This document shows positions 11,431 to 23,562 of a stretch of 64,000 nt of DNA, piece after piece (the stretch's first letter is position 1; each line of letters starts with the position of its first letter). This DNA comes from Blattamonas nauphoetae (taxonomy: Eukaryota; Preaxostyla; Oxymonadida). The stretch lies in NCBI GenBank assembly GCA_033064195.1, contig JARBJD010000019.1, forward strand, positions 186,001 through 250,000, read 5' to 3'. A program made the translations under genes and the position numbers. The notes under the pieces are model-generated. The model made no database searches and was not told the origin of the DNA. It was given only the letters and a program-made list of their open reading frames with translations.

Positions 11431-14338
11431 TGGGGATGGACTATTGGTCAGTCATCGGTCCAATTTTGCAATTTTCTGGGAGGAAACAGCTGAGAACCAA
11501 CATTTGAATGGAATCCGACAACAAAGAGACAAACCCAACTCACTCTGTCTCCCCGACTTCTCACTCTCGTCCAAACTCATCACTCGACACCAAAGACGAC
11601 ATTCCTCAGACATCCACTTCGATTTGTTGATGATTCGCCCTCACCATCAACCACCCACTCACCGTTGTCTTGGAGAATGCTGCTGGAATGCGCATTAGGA
11701 TGAAAATCCTGAAACAGGATTCTCCGTTGTGCCTTCACCCTTCCTCTGTGCTGCTGGTGTATTGATACATGATTTATGGTGTTGTAGTGGAAAGGGGGAT
11801 GTTGATCAGACCCAAAATGAACAGTCGAAAATGGGCCAGATCACTTTCTCACAACCTCGATTTGTCGCCAATGCACACAACACAGACATCTTACGGAGGA
11901 ACCTGGTATCTCTCTGACTTTAGTGTGGACATAGCACTCATTTGGAGACTCGGATACGATCAACCCAACATCACTTTTAATATGCTCTTCGGGTGAAATC
12001 GTTGTCCCACAGATGAAACTGAAGGTCCTTCGAAGAAAAACCGAAACTCGACCCATTAATCGTTATTCAAGACTCACTTGAGATGAAAGTGAAGGAATTT
12101 CGGAGAAACCATGTCCCGTCCTCGGAATTGGCTGATGAACATTCCCGAAGTGATCTAAACAGTTCACCTGAATGGAATCCAGTTTTCACTTTCTTTTCCA
12201 CATTGCTTCCACTCGATCCTTCAGACAAACGTCTCACCACTTCTCGAAGTACTTCTGTGTGATGATGAAGAGATTGTTGTTGAAACACTCCGCGAATTGC
12301 AGAAAGTGGCATCTGGTATGCGATTTTTGATTTTCTTGATCGATTTGTTGATGACTGTTTTGGATGTGTTTTAGAAAGTGGATCAGATGATTGTTTTGAT
12401 GATTGGTGTCCATTCCTGTCTCTATTGTGTTGTGGAACACACTCATCTGGACTTCTGGTCTTTTCTTTTTCTCATCTTTGTTCATTCTCACTTTCAGGCA
12501 GAACTGATGACATTGCTGGACATTCTTTGTTTGTGGTTTTCTTGGTTGTGATGATGGATGTCTTTCTTGCTTTCTTTTAGATTCAAAATCGCCATCGTTC
12601 ATTCGTTCTTCGATTTCATCCGAAATCCCTTCTTTCGTTGTCACCCGATTCGGAGATTGGTTGAAGTGTCCTGCATTGGAATCCGTGTGTTTCTTTCTTG
12701 CTTCTTCTTCATTCGTTGTCAGTGTTGTTCTTGCATGGAATCACTCTTCTTCAAACCTGAAATTGTCGACTCGCTTTTTTGGCGTCACAAGGACTTGATC
12801 ATATCCACATTCACTGAAATCCGGGAATCGACACCTCCATTTGCTGTTCTCACCACTTTAGCGCGTCTTTCTCTCTTCCCTCATCTCAGAATCGCCTTCA
12901 ACTCTATCAAAGCTCAATATTCTATCACCGAACGAGATCCACCTGCCCTCACTCTCCTCCCCTCACCCATCTTCCCGTCCTCTTCTCCATCCCAACAATG
13001 TTCCGGTCTCTCATTTCTGACTGCTCTAACAAAGACAGTTTACACTGTTTTCTCCGAATTCCAAACGAATATCCCAACTGATCCTTCACGCCTCCCAAAA
13101 TACGTCCAGATCACGAAAGATGATCAATTCATCGTCACACGTAACCTTAACTTCTGTGAACATTCGTTCCTCATCCCAACTCTTCTTTTGATCGCAGATC
13201 CTCCTATCAAAGTGTGTTATTCACTTTTTTCGTCATCTCACGTCATTTCAGGTTGATTCCGAGATCATTCGAGAATTGGTTCTCTTTGTGAAAGAAGCTC
13301 TCCCAACGATTCTCACCAACATTTCGAACGTTGACACTCTCATCGCTTCTCTTCCCTCCGACTCTTCCCCAACCACTCCATTGGTGTCTGAAGTTGACAC
13401 TCAAATGAGAGACTCTCTGAAACTCCTTCAAAATGCATGTGAAGACTTTGTGGATGATGGATGGAGATTCTTTGTCAATTTAACAGCCAATATCACAGCT
13501 CCCCATAAATCTACCTTCCAAACAATCATCCTCGACGATCCATCCTTCGTTGACCTCATTCTGAACACTCTCACGCTCCCTGACCCAGACATCAGGGAGA
13601 AAGCCATCATGTCCATCACAAACATCATTTACAACTATCCATCGATGAAACAACAGTTCATGACAGCGAATCTTATTGGAAGGATGTTAGAAACTCTTGA
13701 TTTAGTTTCTCTTCCTCTCTCGGAATCCAAGATTCTTTTCCAACTCACCAAGTTCATCGCAAACATGTGTGATCCGATTGGAGACGATGAAGAAACTGGC
13801 TTCGAACAATATCCTCTCATTCGTGTTTCTGTGTTCGAGCCAGTCAAACAATTCATCATTTTCCTCTTCAACAATTCGGACACACTCATTCTGGACGAAG
13901 AAGACGAAGCTTATCTCGAAAATCAACTCTGTTGGATCCACAATCACATCACCAACATGGAACTTCGATCCGACGAGCAAGACGCCGACATCGTGTCAGA
14001 ACTTGTGAAATGGGAGGGACGAGCGATGGTCGCGATGGAGAACGAACACAATTTTGATTTTGTCTTCCAGTGCATGTTGGACAGAACGCAAGAGTGGAGC
14101 CAGGACAATCGAGAGCGGCAGAAGAGACGAGAAGTGCTTTTGAGAGAAGAGGGGTGGGACGACGCCTTCGAACAGAGAGGAGTGGGGATCGAGGCTGACC
14201 TTCGTCAAAACGTGCAAGACTGTTTGAAACAGTTCCGGGTCGAGCTGGCATTCAACGCGGACGAACTCTGATGAAGATTGGTTGGCTGTCGAGCCCGCGT
14301 CCTTCGCTCTTCCACTTGCGTCACACTACACCTCATCT
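11391..14338 (+). repeat. Segmental duplication, copy 2
   Basis: Direct repeat of 5401-8275, with shared introns and shared flanks. It differs from copy 1 by short indels in the leader (11431-12100) and by scattered substitutions in the coding exons, for example the stretch after MRDSL. Confidence 0.85.
12083..14271 (+). CDS. Multi-exon helical-family gene (duplication copy 2)
   Basis: Paralogue of the 6.0-8.2 kb gene. A plausible ATG is at 12083 (MKVKEFRRNHVPSSELADEH). The last two exons (about 12723-13211 and 13252-14271) are joined by a 40-nt GT-AG intron, 13212-13251, in the same place as in copy 1. They keep the full open frame and the same ends (MESLFFKPEIVDSLFW near the start, LLREEGWDDAFEQRG near the stop). 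The substitutions in the middle are many but mostly conservative (GDDEETDFEQY against GDDEETGFEQY), so the protein is under constraint in both copies. The first exons show the same frame discontinuity as copy 1. Confidence 0.7.
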
Positions 14339-15300
14339 GTCCCTGTCGCTCTCGGAAGATTCTTCTCTTTCGACATTCATTTCACTTTCCCCTTGTGCAG
14401 AAAGACCAACTAGAATGAGTCGAGAATGCAAAATGGTGATCGGCTTCCGCCTGCAAGGCGCGACTAAGTCGAACAACAACATTTCCGACGAAGAACATAC
14501 TCAGACCAATCGTTAGAATCAACAGAAGTTTTGATGCACTTCAACTGTACTCATCCTTCAGGAGACACAGATCAACTCAGGGAAACACCAAACGACTGGT
14601 CAATCTCAAGCATTGATCACAGATCACAACCTGATTTTTGGAAGGAAAAGGTCAAAGACAGGATCAACACGGATTAGGGAAGGAAATGTGGTGGAGTAGA
14701 TGAGATAATGGTGCAATTCATTGAAAGTTGATCTGTGACCTTCAACACAATCAGATGACAACAGAAACAAACCCTGAATATCTGCAAAAATGGAACAAGA
14801 ACGATGACAAACATCCATCTGGATTGAGATTGCGATGTGAGAATGAGAGAGAGGAAAGACACATACTGCCTGTGGAATGTGGAAGACCCAACGTGAAAGA
14901 TAGTCAATTGAACGGTGACAAAAGATGCAAACGATCTGTGGGAAGTTAAACAAGATAAACAACATACAGCCTTTGGAGAGACACATGACAAGAAAAAGAA
15001 CTTTCTGAACGAATATCAGAAGAGAACACACTACGAGCTGAATGGATGGATGGAGGGAGATCACGGGACACAGCGGAGACGAACACAATCAGAACAGAAA
15101 GAACAATCACAAACCTCCTGCGAAGAGATGAACGAGGAGAAGAGTTCCATTCAAACGAATCACAAAGCAAAGAAAGGACACACAGACGACTGAATGGAGA
15201 GAGATCAAAGGACACAGCAGAGACGAACACAATCTGAACAAAAAGAAGATACATTTCACCTTGGAGAGTCAAACCACAATCTCAAAAGAATGAAAACAAA
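14272..15300. other. Repeat-rich gap, unresolved
   Basis: About 1 kb after the duplicated gene. The first 70 bases belong to the duplicated 3' flank. From about 14640 the minus strand is T-rich with many GT...AG pairs and looks like a chain of introns or a 3' part of the coiled-coil gene at 15.3-16.0 kb. A direct repeat is visible: GAGACGAACACAATC occurs at about 15078 and 15223 inside longer similar stretches (15038-15098 and 15191-15243). I cannot support a coding model. Confidence 0.35.
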
Positions 15301-15992
15301 CCAGTAATCTTCAACTCGATTCCTCTTCGGATACTTTCCTGATCGACGACAATGTTGACTGCATCGATCTGAGATTGCTGCTGCTGTTCGTTGGAGATCT
15401 GAATGAGTTGAGAAGAAGGAGAAGAGATCTGGTTTTCATGGGAACATTGGGCAGCGTCGATTTGGTCTTGGAGTTGGGACGCACTTGTTCTTGCTTCTTC
15501 AATTTCCTCCTTCAGAGTCTCGACGTTGACAATGGACGCTTCGAGCTTGTCGTTCAGTTGGTGAATCTGCTCCTGCTGAATGAGAAGAATCTGGAATGCT
15601 GTCTCCCGATCACTTTGGAGTTGAATCACACTCATCTGGAGTGTGTGATAGTCTTGAGTCGCAGCGTCCGCCACGCTCGACATCTCATGGATGATACTTG
15701 GGAGTTTCTGTTGAAGAATTTGCTGGAACAATCTTGGCAGCTCAATTTGAGTATCTCCTGAAGAAGAAGCGTCCTCTGAACCTGATGTCGCTGTTGAGTG
15801 TTGTCGCTTGACTTTCGAGATCGTCAATTCAGTTTGGCTCGGAGGTGTGGAAGTGTCGACTGAAATCGGGTTGAGTTCGTGTTCGTGCTCCGCCCCTATG
15901 CCTTCGTCAATCAGATTAATGACTTCACTCGGTATCATAGGATGCGTGGGATGTTCTGGAGTCACTAACACTTCGGATGATGTTGAATCCAT
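15300..15992 (-). CDS. Acidic coiled-coil protein, 3' end unresolved
   Basis: Function unknown. ATG at 15992 (MDSTSSEVLVTPEHPTHPM) opens a frame with a Ser/Thr/Glu-rich N-terminal 90 residues followed by a long heptad-rich coiled coil (LQMSVIQLQSDRETAFQIL, IHQLNDKLEASIVNVETLKE, ASQLQDQIDAAQ). The frame stops soon after KITGLFSFF, which reads as an unspliced intron beginning GTTTGTTTTC at about 15302. More exons probably follow towards 14.6 kb. It is divergent from G1, whose ATG is at 16204, so 15993-16203 must hold both promoters. Confidence 0.6.
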
Positions 15993-16203
15993 TTTGATCT
16001 CTGGAGCTGGCCCACACTTCACGGTAATTTGTCGTCAATTTCCTTTTATTCTCAATCCACTTCTTCGTTCTATTTCACAATGAAATGATGAGAAAATTAC
16101 GAGAAGTCGCGAAATAGAGAGAATTAAGTCAGATTCGACTGACTCTTCTGGTGTTTTCGATCCAACCCTTTGAGTGTTCACTCGCACCTCCAGAACCAGA
16201 ATT

Positions 16204-18796
16204 ATGACGTACCTATTTCCTCAAAAGTCCAGCCGTCGACGTCTTCCCGTTTCGAATTCTACATATCAATTGGTGATCAATTTTGCCTACTCTCAGAACC
16301 ATCAACGAGCACGTTATGCAGACAGAATTGGCAGCATGATCCGAAGTATGTCAGCCACATTGTGTAATTTTGCCAGAACAAACTCTCAGCCCAGGCGCCT
16401 TGTTTGAGATAATGTTTGAGTTTGAAACGGACGTAGTCTGGTACATGCTCGTGACACTCGTGAAAAGGCTCACATTCAATCACAACGACCAGACCCGAAA
16501 TCACATCCAACGCACCGTCAAAGAAACGCTGAAGCAAATCAGTTCGTTGTATGGTCCCGCATTGTTGACAACTTACTCTGGTACTCGAAGAAACGATGTC
16601 CTCAATCGAGCGACCATCCATCTCCTCGATTTCATGCTCATCGAGATGGAACGGCTTCCTTCTGTGAAGCTATTTAAGTATCCCTTGAACATGATTGATC
16701 CTTTTCTTCCGTACATGCTGCTATTCGTCACCTCGTCGGACTCGACAATCCAAAACAAAGCTGCCTCCATCCTCCATTCGGTGACCTCTGTACCGACAAG
16801 CGAGTGCATCCCAGCCTTTCGCAATGTTGACACTACTGCTCTTCAGGCCGATATAGATTTATGGAGACCGCGTGTGTTGACAACAGCAGGTATCAACTTG
16901 GCAGCTGCTTCGACCCTGCTCGGACACCTTTCAACTCTTTTTGTGGATGCAGATGTCTCAGATCCTTGTGTCCGAACAGTCAAGCTTCTCATTCAACTTG
17001 CCTCGTCTCTCCTGACATCAAAGAAGGCCATCAAAAACTTGGGGAACTGCCTTCCGCTCACACTCCTCGTAACGACACTCACTGCTGCCCCACCGTCCCA
17101 TTATCTCCCAATTTTGAATATATTCCTCGAATCCCGCAAAATTTATCGGCTTAGCAAGGAGATCCACCAGCCCTTCCTGAAGCGCCTTCTTGCCATCTTC
17201 CCTCCTGACACCAGCTCGGATGACCACGTCATTACCGGATTATTGACCCTTTTATCCCACCTGGCATCTCATTCCTCCCTCTGGAAGACACTCGTTGAAT
17301 ATGCCGTCACCTCAAACCCACCCACCAAAATCGCCCTTAGTCTTTTGTCCAGAATTTGGATAGACCCACAGCAGATCTCTCCATTGTCAGTACGGCGTTA
17401 TGACGTTCCCAGAATTGCCCGACTCCTTTTCCAAGAACTGGACGAGCTGTCACTGTCTTTCGTCCTCTCAGTGCTTGGACAGTGTGCAGATCTCTCAACT
17501 GAAGAAAGATTGGAGGAAGACGAGGCACAGCGGATTGTGGAGAAGCTGTTGGAGATCGAGCAGCGTCATCCTCTCCACACGGTCACACAAGACACCAACA
17601 AGACAACCACGGATGGAATGACACAATCACATATCGACAGGAAAAGGGAACTCGTCGCATCGACAGGAAAAGAGACGAATGCGAGCGTGCTTGTGGATGT
17701 GTGGCGAGTGATGGGAATGACTGTATCGTCGCTTGCTCGCTCGCCGTCGGGATTGGAGAGACTTCACGTGCTGTATCCACTCATTGTCTTGCAGATGAAA
17801 GAGAGAGGAAACACACTCTTGAGAAAAGACAAACGTGCCGAACAAACGAGGGAGATGCTGCTGCCTGCTCTGGTGCGTGTCTGCTCGGAACTGACTCCGC
17901 TGCTCCAAACAGTCGATTGCTTCCCTCTCGTCCAGCTCGTCTCGTCCTTCCTCATCTTGATTCGTCTCCCAGCGAACCGGCGTGCCAAACGACATGGTCA
18001 TTCTGTGTTAAACACGCTCCCAGATTGTTATGTTCGAGTGAAGGAGTTCTTCCTCCGAGTGGATGAGGTGACTCAAGGACTGGATGGATACGACATCACA
18101 CACCACACCATCTTCCCCCGTTCTTCAACAAGACATCCCTCAGTTGGTGCGGATTGTGTGATTTCTCGTCCAATCCCTCTTCTGCAATTCTTTGTGGATT
18201 TTGAAGTGAAATGTGTTGGAGTGAAGGAAGCCGCTCTTCTCCAACAGAACAACACGACAGCGCCAGATCGGGTCAGACGACAGCTCCTTCTGCATCTGCT
18301 GTCGGCGTTGAATAGGACGAATGATTTCGATCCTTCTGCTGTGTGTGGAGTAATTAAGTCTTTCCCTCGTCTGCCGCCTGGCACAACTAAGCTCGTCAAC
18401 ACGCTCAAGGACACACTCATCGTCGCACGCAATCCTTCGCCGCCTGTTTGTGCCAAAGAGATTTGTCGATTGTTGACTCTCTTTTTGATGCGAGCTGTCC
18501 CAAACGAGGCCGACAGCGAAGAACGATGGCGAGTGGTGCTTCGTGAGGAAGGATGGGAAGACTTGTTGAACGTGATTCTCCGAAAACCACTCTCCAAAAT
18601 GTGTTTGAAGAATGGGATGAACTGCACTGTCGCGTCATTCATCTTCAAGCCTTCCACCGTTCTCAGTCGTCCCTCACCACCAGACACACTTTCAACGTTT
18701 CCCTGGCATGCACCTCCAACTCACCCTCCCCCAGCGGTTTTGTGGGCGGAACAGGCGGGTCGTCAAGAAGAGTGCTGGAGGCAGGAATGGGAGTGA
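16204..18796 (+). CDS. G1: helical-family protein of about 850 aa
   Basis: Two exons, 16204-16345 and 16377-18796, joined by a 31-nt GT-AG intron (16346-16376, phase 1). Its paralogue G2 has the same intron. The start MTYLFPQKSSRRR matches MTFLFPGQFSGRV of G2. The product is helix-rich from end to end with repeats such as LLDFMLIEMERLPSVK and SFVLSVLGQCADLS. A short acidic and Gln-rich linker lies near residue 420. The C-terminal part has FLRVDEVTQGLDGYDITHH and the family motif VVLREEGWEDLLNVIL. No enzyme motif is seen. The 3' flank (18797-19062) is also shared with G2, so the whole unit was duplicated. Confidence 0.8.
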
Positions 18797-19062
18797 CCTA
18801 TTTTTATTTCGGATGTCTTCGCTTATCGTTGATTTTGTGAGTTCTCTGACTTTGTACTCTTCAGCGGATATTGGAAATATGTCGGGAAGGGTTCTGACAT
18901 ATTGTACAATATTCTGCAAGCTCAGGCATTGTCAACGCTCACGTTTTTCTGTGCTTTCCCTCTTTTCTGTTGTCTCGGAGTTGTAACATTCACTCTTTTT
19001 CTAAATTTGTGAAGCAATCCCGTTTAAAATCCATTTTCATAGTTTTTTTCGCGTTGGTTGGC
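18797..19062 (+). repeat. Duplicated 3' flank of G1
   Basis: Matches 31162-31417 after G2. Shared words include GCGGATATTGGAAATATGTC and TTTTTTTCGCGTTGGTTGG, where the similarity ends. It marks the right border of the G1/G2 duplication unit. Confidence 0.8.
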
Positions 19063-19136
19063 GATTGCTCTTGAAATGAACAATACTGAGCGATCCTACC
19101 CTTCGCGTGTTGACACGAAAATTTGGATCCTCAATA

Positions 19137-19259
19137 CAGGGTGTCCCAGAAGTAGTATGACACGATGGGTTGATCAGTTTTTGCTGATCTTGTGTTTGAA
19201 GCATCAGTCATCTTTTTCTTCTTCTCAATGCTTCTATCTTTCACTTTTGATCATCTCAC
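19137..19259 (+). repeat. E1 left terminal inverted repeat
   Basis: 123 bp, starting CAGGGTGTCCC next to a TA. Reverse complement of 23563-23685 with about three mismatches. It includes the internal near-palindrome TTGATCAGTTTTTGCTGATC. Confidence 0.85.
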
Positions 19260-19554
19260 TAGTGAGGAGCAATTGTCCGGACAAAGTGAGGCGCTGTCCG
19301 TCCTCGGACAGCGCCTAATTAGGAGGTCACCACTCGTAAGTCGCAACAATGGGCTTGATCAACCACTTCTTTCTGTACACGACTAAACCCAGGAATTAAT
19401 AAATTGATGACGAAAACAATAAAAGTGAAATAGGAAGGTTACATGTGGATGCGTGAATATGAGGAAGAAAAAGTAATTTAAGAGGATGAGGTGGGAAAGT
19501 GACGTTTTGGAGTGTGGATAGGCTGTGATGACCGTGCGAAGGGCAGGAGGGAAT

Positions 19555-21540
19555 GAGTACACGAGGTGAGGGGAGGGATGATCACACGAGGTGAGGGAGG
19601 GATGATCACTCGAGGTGAAGGGAGGGATGATCACACGAGGTGAGGGGAGGGATGATCACACGAGGTGAAGGGAGGGATGATCACACGAGGTGAAGGGAGG
19701 GATGATCACACGAGGTGAAGGGAGGGATGATCACACGAGGTGAAGGGAGGGGATGATCACACGAGGTGAAGGGAGGGATGATCACACGAGGTGAAGGGTG
19801 GGGATGATCACACGAGGTGAAGGGAGGGATGATCACACGAGGTGAAGGGAGGGGATGATCACACGAGGTGAAGGGAGGGGATGATCACACGAGGTGAGGG
19901 AGGGATGATCACACGAGGTGAAGGGAGGGATGATCACACGAGGTGAGGGAGGGATGATCACTCGAGGTGAAGGGAGGGGATGATCACACGAGGTGAGGGT
20001 GGGGATGATCACACGAGGTGAAGGGAGGGGATGATCACACGAGGTGAGGGGAGGGATGATCACACGAGGTGAAGGGAGGGGATGATCACACGAGGTGAGG
20101 GAGGGATGATCACACGAGGTGAGGGGGAGGGGATGATCACACGAGGTGAGGGGAGGGATGATCACACGAGGTGAAGGGAGGGATGATCACACGAGGTGAA
20201 GGGTGGGGATGATCACACGAGGTGAAGGGAGGGATGATCACACGAGGTGAAGGGAGGGATGATCACACGAGGTGAGGGAGGGATGATCACACGAGGTGAA
20301 GGGAGGGATGATCACACGAGGTGAGGGAGGGATGATCACACGAGGTGAAGGGAGGGATGATCACACGAGGTGAAGGGAGGGATGATCACACGAGGTGAGG
20401 GGGAGGGGATGATCACACGAGGTGAGGGAGGGATGATCACACGAGGTGAAGGGAGGGATGATAACACGAGGTGAAGGGAGGGATGATCACACGAGGTGAG
20501 GGGAGGGATGATCACACGAGGTGAGGGGAGGGATGATCACACGAGGTGAGGGGAGGGATGATCACACGAGGTGAAGGGAGGGATGATCACACGAGGTGAA
20601 GGGAGGGATGATCACACGAGGTGAGGGAGGGGATGATCACACGAGGTGAAGGGTGGGGATGATCACACGAGGTGAGGGGAAGGGATGATCACACGAGGTG
20701 AAGGGAGGGATGATCACACGAGGTGAAGGGTGGGGATGATCACACGAGGTGAAGGGAGGGATGATCACACGAGGTGAAGGGAGGGATGATCACACGAGGT
20801 GAAGGGAGGGATGATCACACGAGGTGAGGGGAGGGATGATCACACAAGGTGAAGGGAGGGATGATCACACGAGGTGAGGGGAGGGGATGATCACACGAGG
20901 TGAAGGGAGGGGATGATCACACGAGGTGAGGGGAGGGATGATCACACGAGGTGAAGGGAGGGATGATCACACGAGGTGAAGGGAGGGATGATCACACGAG
21001 GTGAAGGGTGGGGATGATCACACGAGGTGAGGGGAGGGATGATCACACGAGGTGAAGGGAGGGATGATCACACGAGGTGAGGGAGGGGATGATCACACGA
21101 GGTGAAGGGAGGGGATGATCACACGAGGTGAGGGGAGGGGATGATCACACGAGGTGAGGGAGGGATGATCACACGAGGTGAGGGAGGGATGATCACACGA
21201 GGTGAAGGGAGGGATGATCACACGAGGTGAAGGGAGGGGATGATCACACGAGGTGAGGGAGGGATGATCACACGAGGTGAAGGGAGGGATGATCACACGA
21301 GGTGAGGGAGGGATGATCACACGAGGTGAAGGGAGGGATGATCACACGAGGTGAGGGGAGGGATGATCACACGAGGTGAGGGGTGGGGATGATCACACGA
21401 GGTGAGGGAGGGGATGATCACACGAGGTGAGGGAGGGATGATCACACGAGGTGAGGGGTGGGGATGATCACACGAGGTGAGGGGAGGGGATGATCACACG
21501 AGGTGAGGGGAGGGATGATCACACGAGGTGAGGGGTGGGG
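19555..21540 (+). repeat. Minisatellite of 24-27 bp units, about 80 copies
   Basis: The unit is GATGATCACACGAGGTGA followed by a variable purine run (GGGAGG, AGGGAGG, GGGGAGGG or GGGTGGG). Each unit carries the palindrome TGATCA. All length and sequence variation is in the purine tail, giving at least five unit types in mixed order. The plus strand is extremely G/A-rich and several frames stay open through it, but repeats of this kind give no evidence of a protein. The array lies wholly inside E1, between its left end and the surface-protein fragment at 21.6 kb. Confidence 0.95.
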
Positions 21541-21580
21541 AACGATTCCATTGATTCTTCAGGCATTGACAGCAGGGATG

Positions 21581-22099
21581 TCAAATACCCCGCGCCTGTT
21601 GAAGGAGACGACAAATGTGCGGTTGGTCGGTCGGTGTTTTCGGGATAGAGAGGAGACGACCAGATCCAAGAACGAGGGACGCATCGTCGATCGAGAGACC
21701 GGAGCAACTGACGGAGACATCAGAGTTCATCTCAGAGCAGGACGGTTGGGAGGAGTCGAGATGGTTGAGTGACGAAATGGCTGTCAGAGGAAGGAGCGTC
21801 CGAAGTTCACTCGATCTGTGAACAACGTCAATGATCGAAATCGAACTGTCATCGTTCCCCTCAGAACAGACAATCATAAATGGGGAACATTCAGGATTTG
21901 AGATGATCGTACTCGACGAGACAGTCACGTTGGAGTTAGAGAGTTTTCCAGCCGATGTTCCCATCCATCCGCAATCAATTATCATCAATGATTCCAAAAT
22001 CGAGCAGTGTGTGAAGATAAATATGAAGTTTGTCCTTTCGTCATGGTGGTTGGCTTTGTTCTTCCCCGTCAGAGACTCATGATGATGAGTTTCGTCCAC
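21581..22099 (-). pseudogene. Fragment of a Ser-rich beta-helix-like surface protein gene
   Basis: The open frame of 172 codons includes LSNSNVTVSSSTIISNPECS, SSISIIDVVHRSSELRTLLP and DDASLVLGSGRLLSI. Short beta-strand rungs rich in Ser, Val and Ile, with Cys in register, resemble the parallel beta-helix regions of large surface proteins (many with kinase domains) that I recall as abundant in Blattamonas. This is a family-level impression without a search. The frame ends about 40 bp from the minisatellite, so the gene is cut off there. It lies inside E1 and is most easily read as a captured piece. Confidence 0.5.
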
Positions 22100-22476
22100 C
22101 GACTATATGTGACAGATTCTTGTTCGTTTTCCTCAAAGATTCAGCGTGGTAGATGAGACTAGGTACTGTTGCGCATGAAATTGATGGTTGTTTAAGTCGA
22201 GTACGCGTGGAAATCCGTCCTGATTGTTGCATTTTTCTGGGGTCGGCTCCTCATCGATTGCGAATCCGAACAGAATAATGGAGTGTTGACATAGTCGCAC
22301 TTCACGGTTCGTTTCGGAGATTGATCAAGAAGAAGTTCATCATCCGCCAAATCCTTGGAAGCTGGTTTTGAATGAACCGATTACTCTCGTTCTGTAATTT
22401 GACGCATGAATAAGACCTGCTGAACACGACATGTCCCGCGTGCATGATAAGAGGATCCGTTCCGTGTCTCCGCTTT

Positions 22477-22904
22477 TCAAAAATATGCTGTGATGTTCAG
22501 AGACTCCTTCAGTTTGATCTCAAGGCGGTTCTCGATTGTGAGTGAATTAGACATTGTGTCGAGTCTGAAGATGTGAACCTTTCCTTCAGATAATGAACTG
22601 ACAATGAGAAAAGCAGAATTGTGGACAGTGTCGGGAATGTGATGTCCTTGATCTTCTGCGTTTTGTTTGGAAGAAAAGAGGAGGCGTGTAATGAGACTAA
22701 TCGATGAAGATGAGTGGAGAAAGAAAAAAGATGCATACTGATGTTGTTTGTGATCCAGATTTCTTCTATTTATGTCCATTTCTGATTGGAGAAAGATCTT
22801 ATCATCTATTACAGACAAATGAAGAGAAAGAGGTAGAGAAGAGTGAAACGATAATAAAAATGAATACTGATATTGTTCATTTTCCATGTGTCAATTCAGT
22901 GTGA
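22477..22904 (-). other. Exon pieces of a host-type gene inside E1
   Basis: Minus-strand reading gives short coding blocks between T-rich, intron-like stretches. The clearest is HNSAFLIVSSLSEGKVHIFR followed by LDTMSNSLTIENRLEIKLK, which has the rhythm of a WD40 blade. Upstream blocks are NRRNLDHKQHQ and DLHNSHFAHLLTLDDVTLN. I cannot join them into a complete gene. It may continue into the fragment at 21.6-22.1 kb or be separate. Confidence 0.35.
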
Positions 22905-23562
22905 CATCATCGAGAGTGAGGAGATGGGCAAAGTGTGAATTGTGGAGATCTCCACAAGTTTGAAATTCAATGGAGACAGCAATGAGTGACAATTGGATAA
23001 AAGAAGTGTGGAATGGACAAGGGAATTCGAATTGCGATGTAATGGTCTCTGAGAGAAAATGTGAGTCGAAGTCACCATCCGATGGGGAGGACGATCCGGA
23101 CCTGTCCAGGACTGGACACGATTGTCCGTTTCCAAATGATCATAAATGCCTCGTGAAGAAATTCAGACGACTCTTTTTTTCACCAAATGAGCTCATGTCC
23201 AAGATCGGACAGGCCAGGACAATTCGGCAATTTATGGGATTTTTGTCCGAATTCTCTAATACTCGTTTTTGATTTTTTTGAAAGACAAAATCTGAACAAA
23301 ATTAACATCTTGGATGAATTGGAGGAAAAATTGAGTGTCAATCACGTCTATTTAAGCCACAAGAAACACTTCTTTCCGACTTGGACAGGGTCTCTGTCCG
23401 ATGTCCGAGGAGAACGTGGTTTTGTCCGTCCGTTGCTCATCCCTACATCTCACCACTGTATCATTGATCATCCTTCCATATTTGCTGAAAAAATGCGTGA
23501 TCAAAAAACGAGGTCCATCACAGTTCAAGAGATATCGTGGGAATATTACCAAGGGGGCAGTG
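22905..23562. other. E1 right subterminal region with TGTCC/GGACA words
   Basis: No coding support. Between 23090 and 23430 I count 11 TGTCC or GGACA pentamers, far above the less than one expected by chance. The left subterminal zone (19268-19312) has four more within 45 bp. Such clusters often serve as transposase binding sites in TIR elements. That reading is inference. Confidence 0.5.

Noticed and set aside
16273-16296. A 24-nt intron in G1 (and the equivalent in G2)
   Set aside because: Reading straight through is in frame in both genes and gives a conserved peptide (QLVINFAYSQN and RFVSNFANSRN). Removing it in G2 would cause a frame break.
19833-21320. Long open frames on the minus strand across the minisatellite (repeats of VIIPPFTSCDHPS)
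   Set aside because: The repeat unit lacks stops in several frames, so long ORFs arise without selection. There is no start context, no splice support and no non-repeat domain.
19555-21540. CRISPR-like array
   Set aside because: The units are contiguous with no unique spacers, and the host is a eukaryote.
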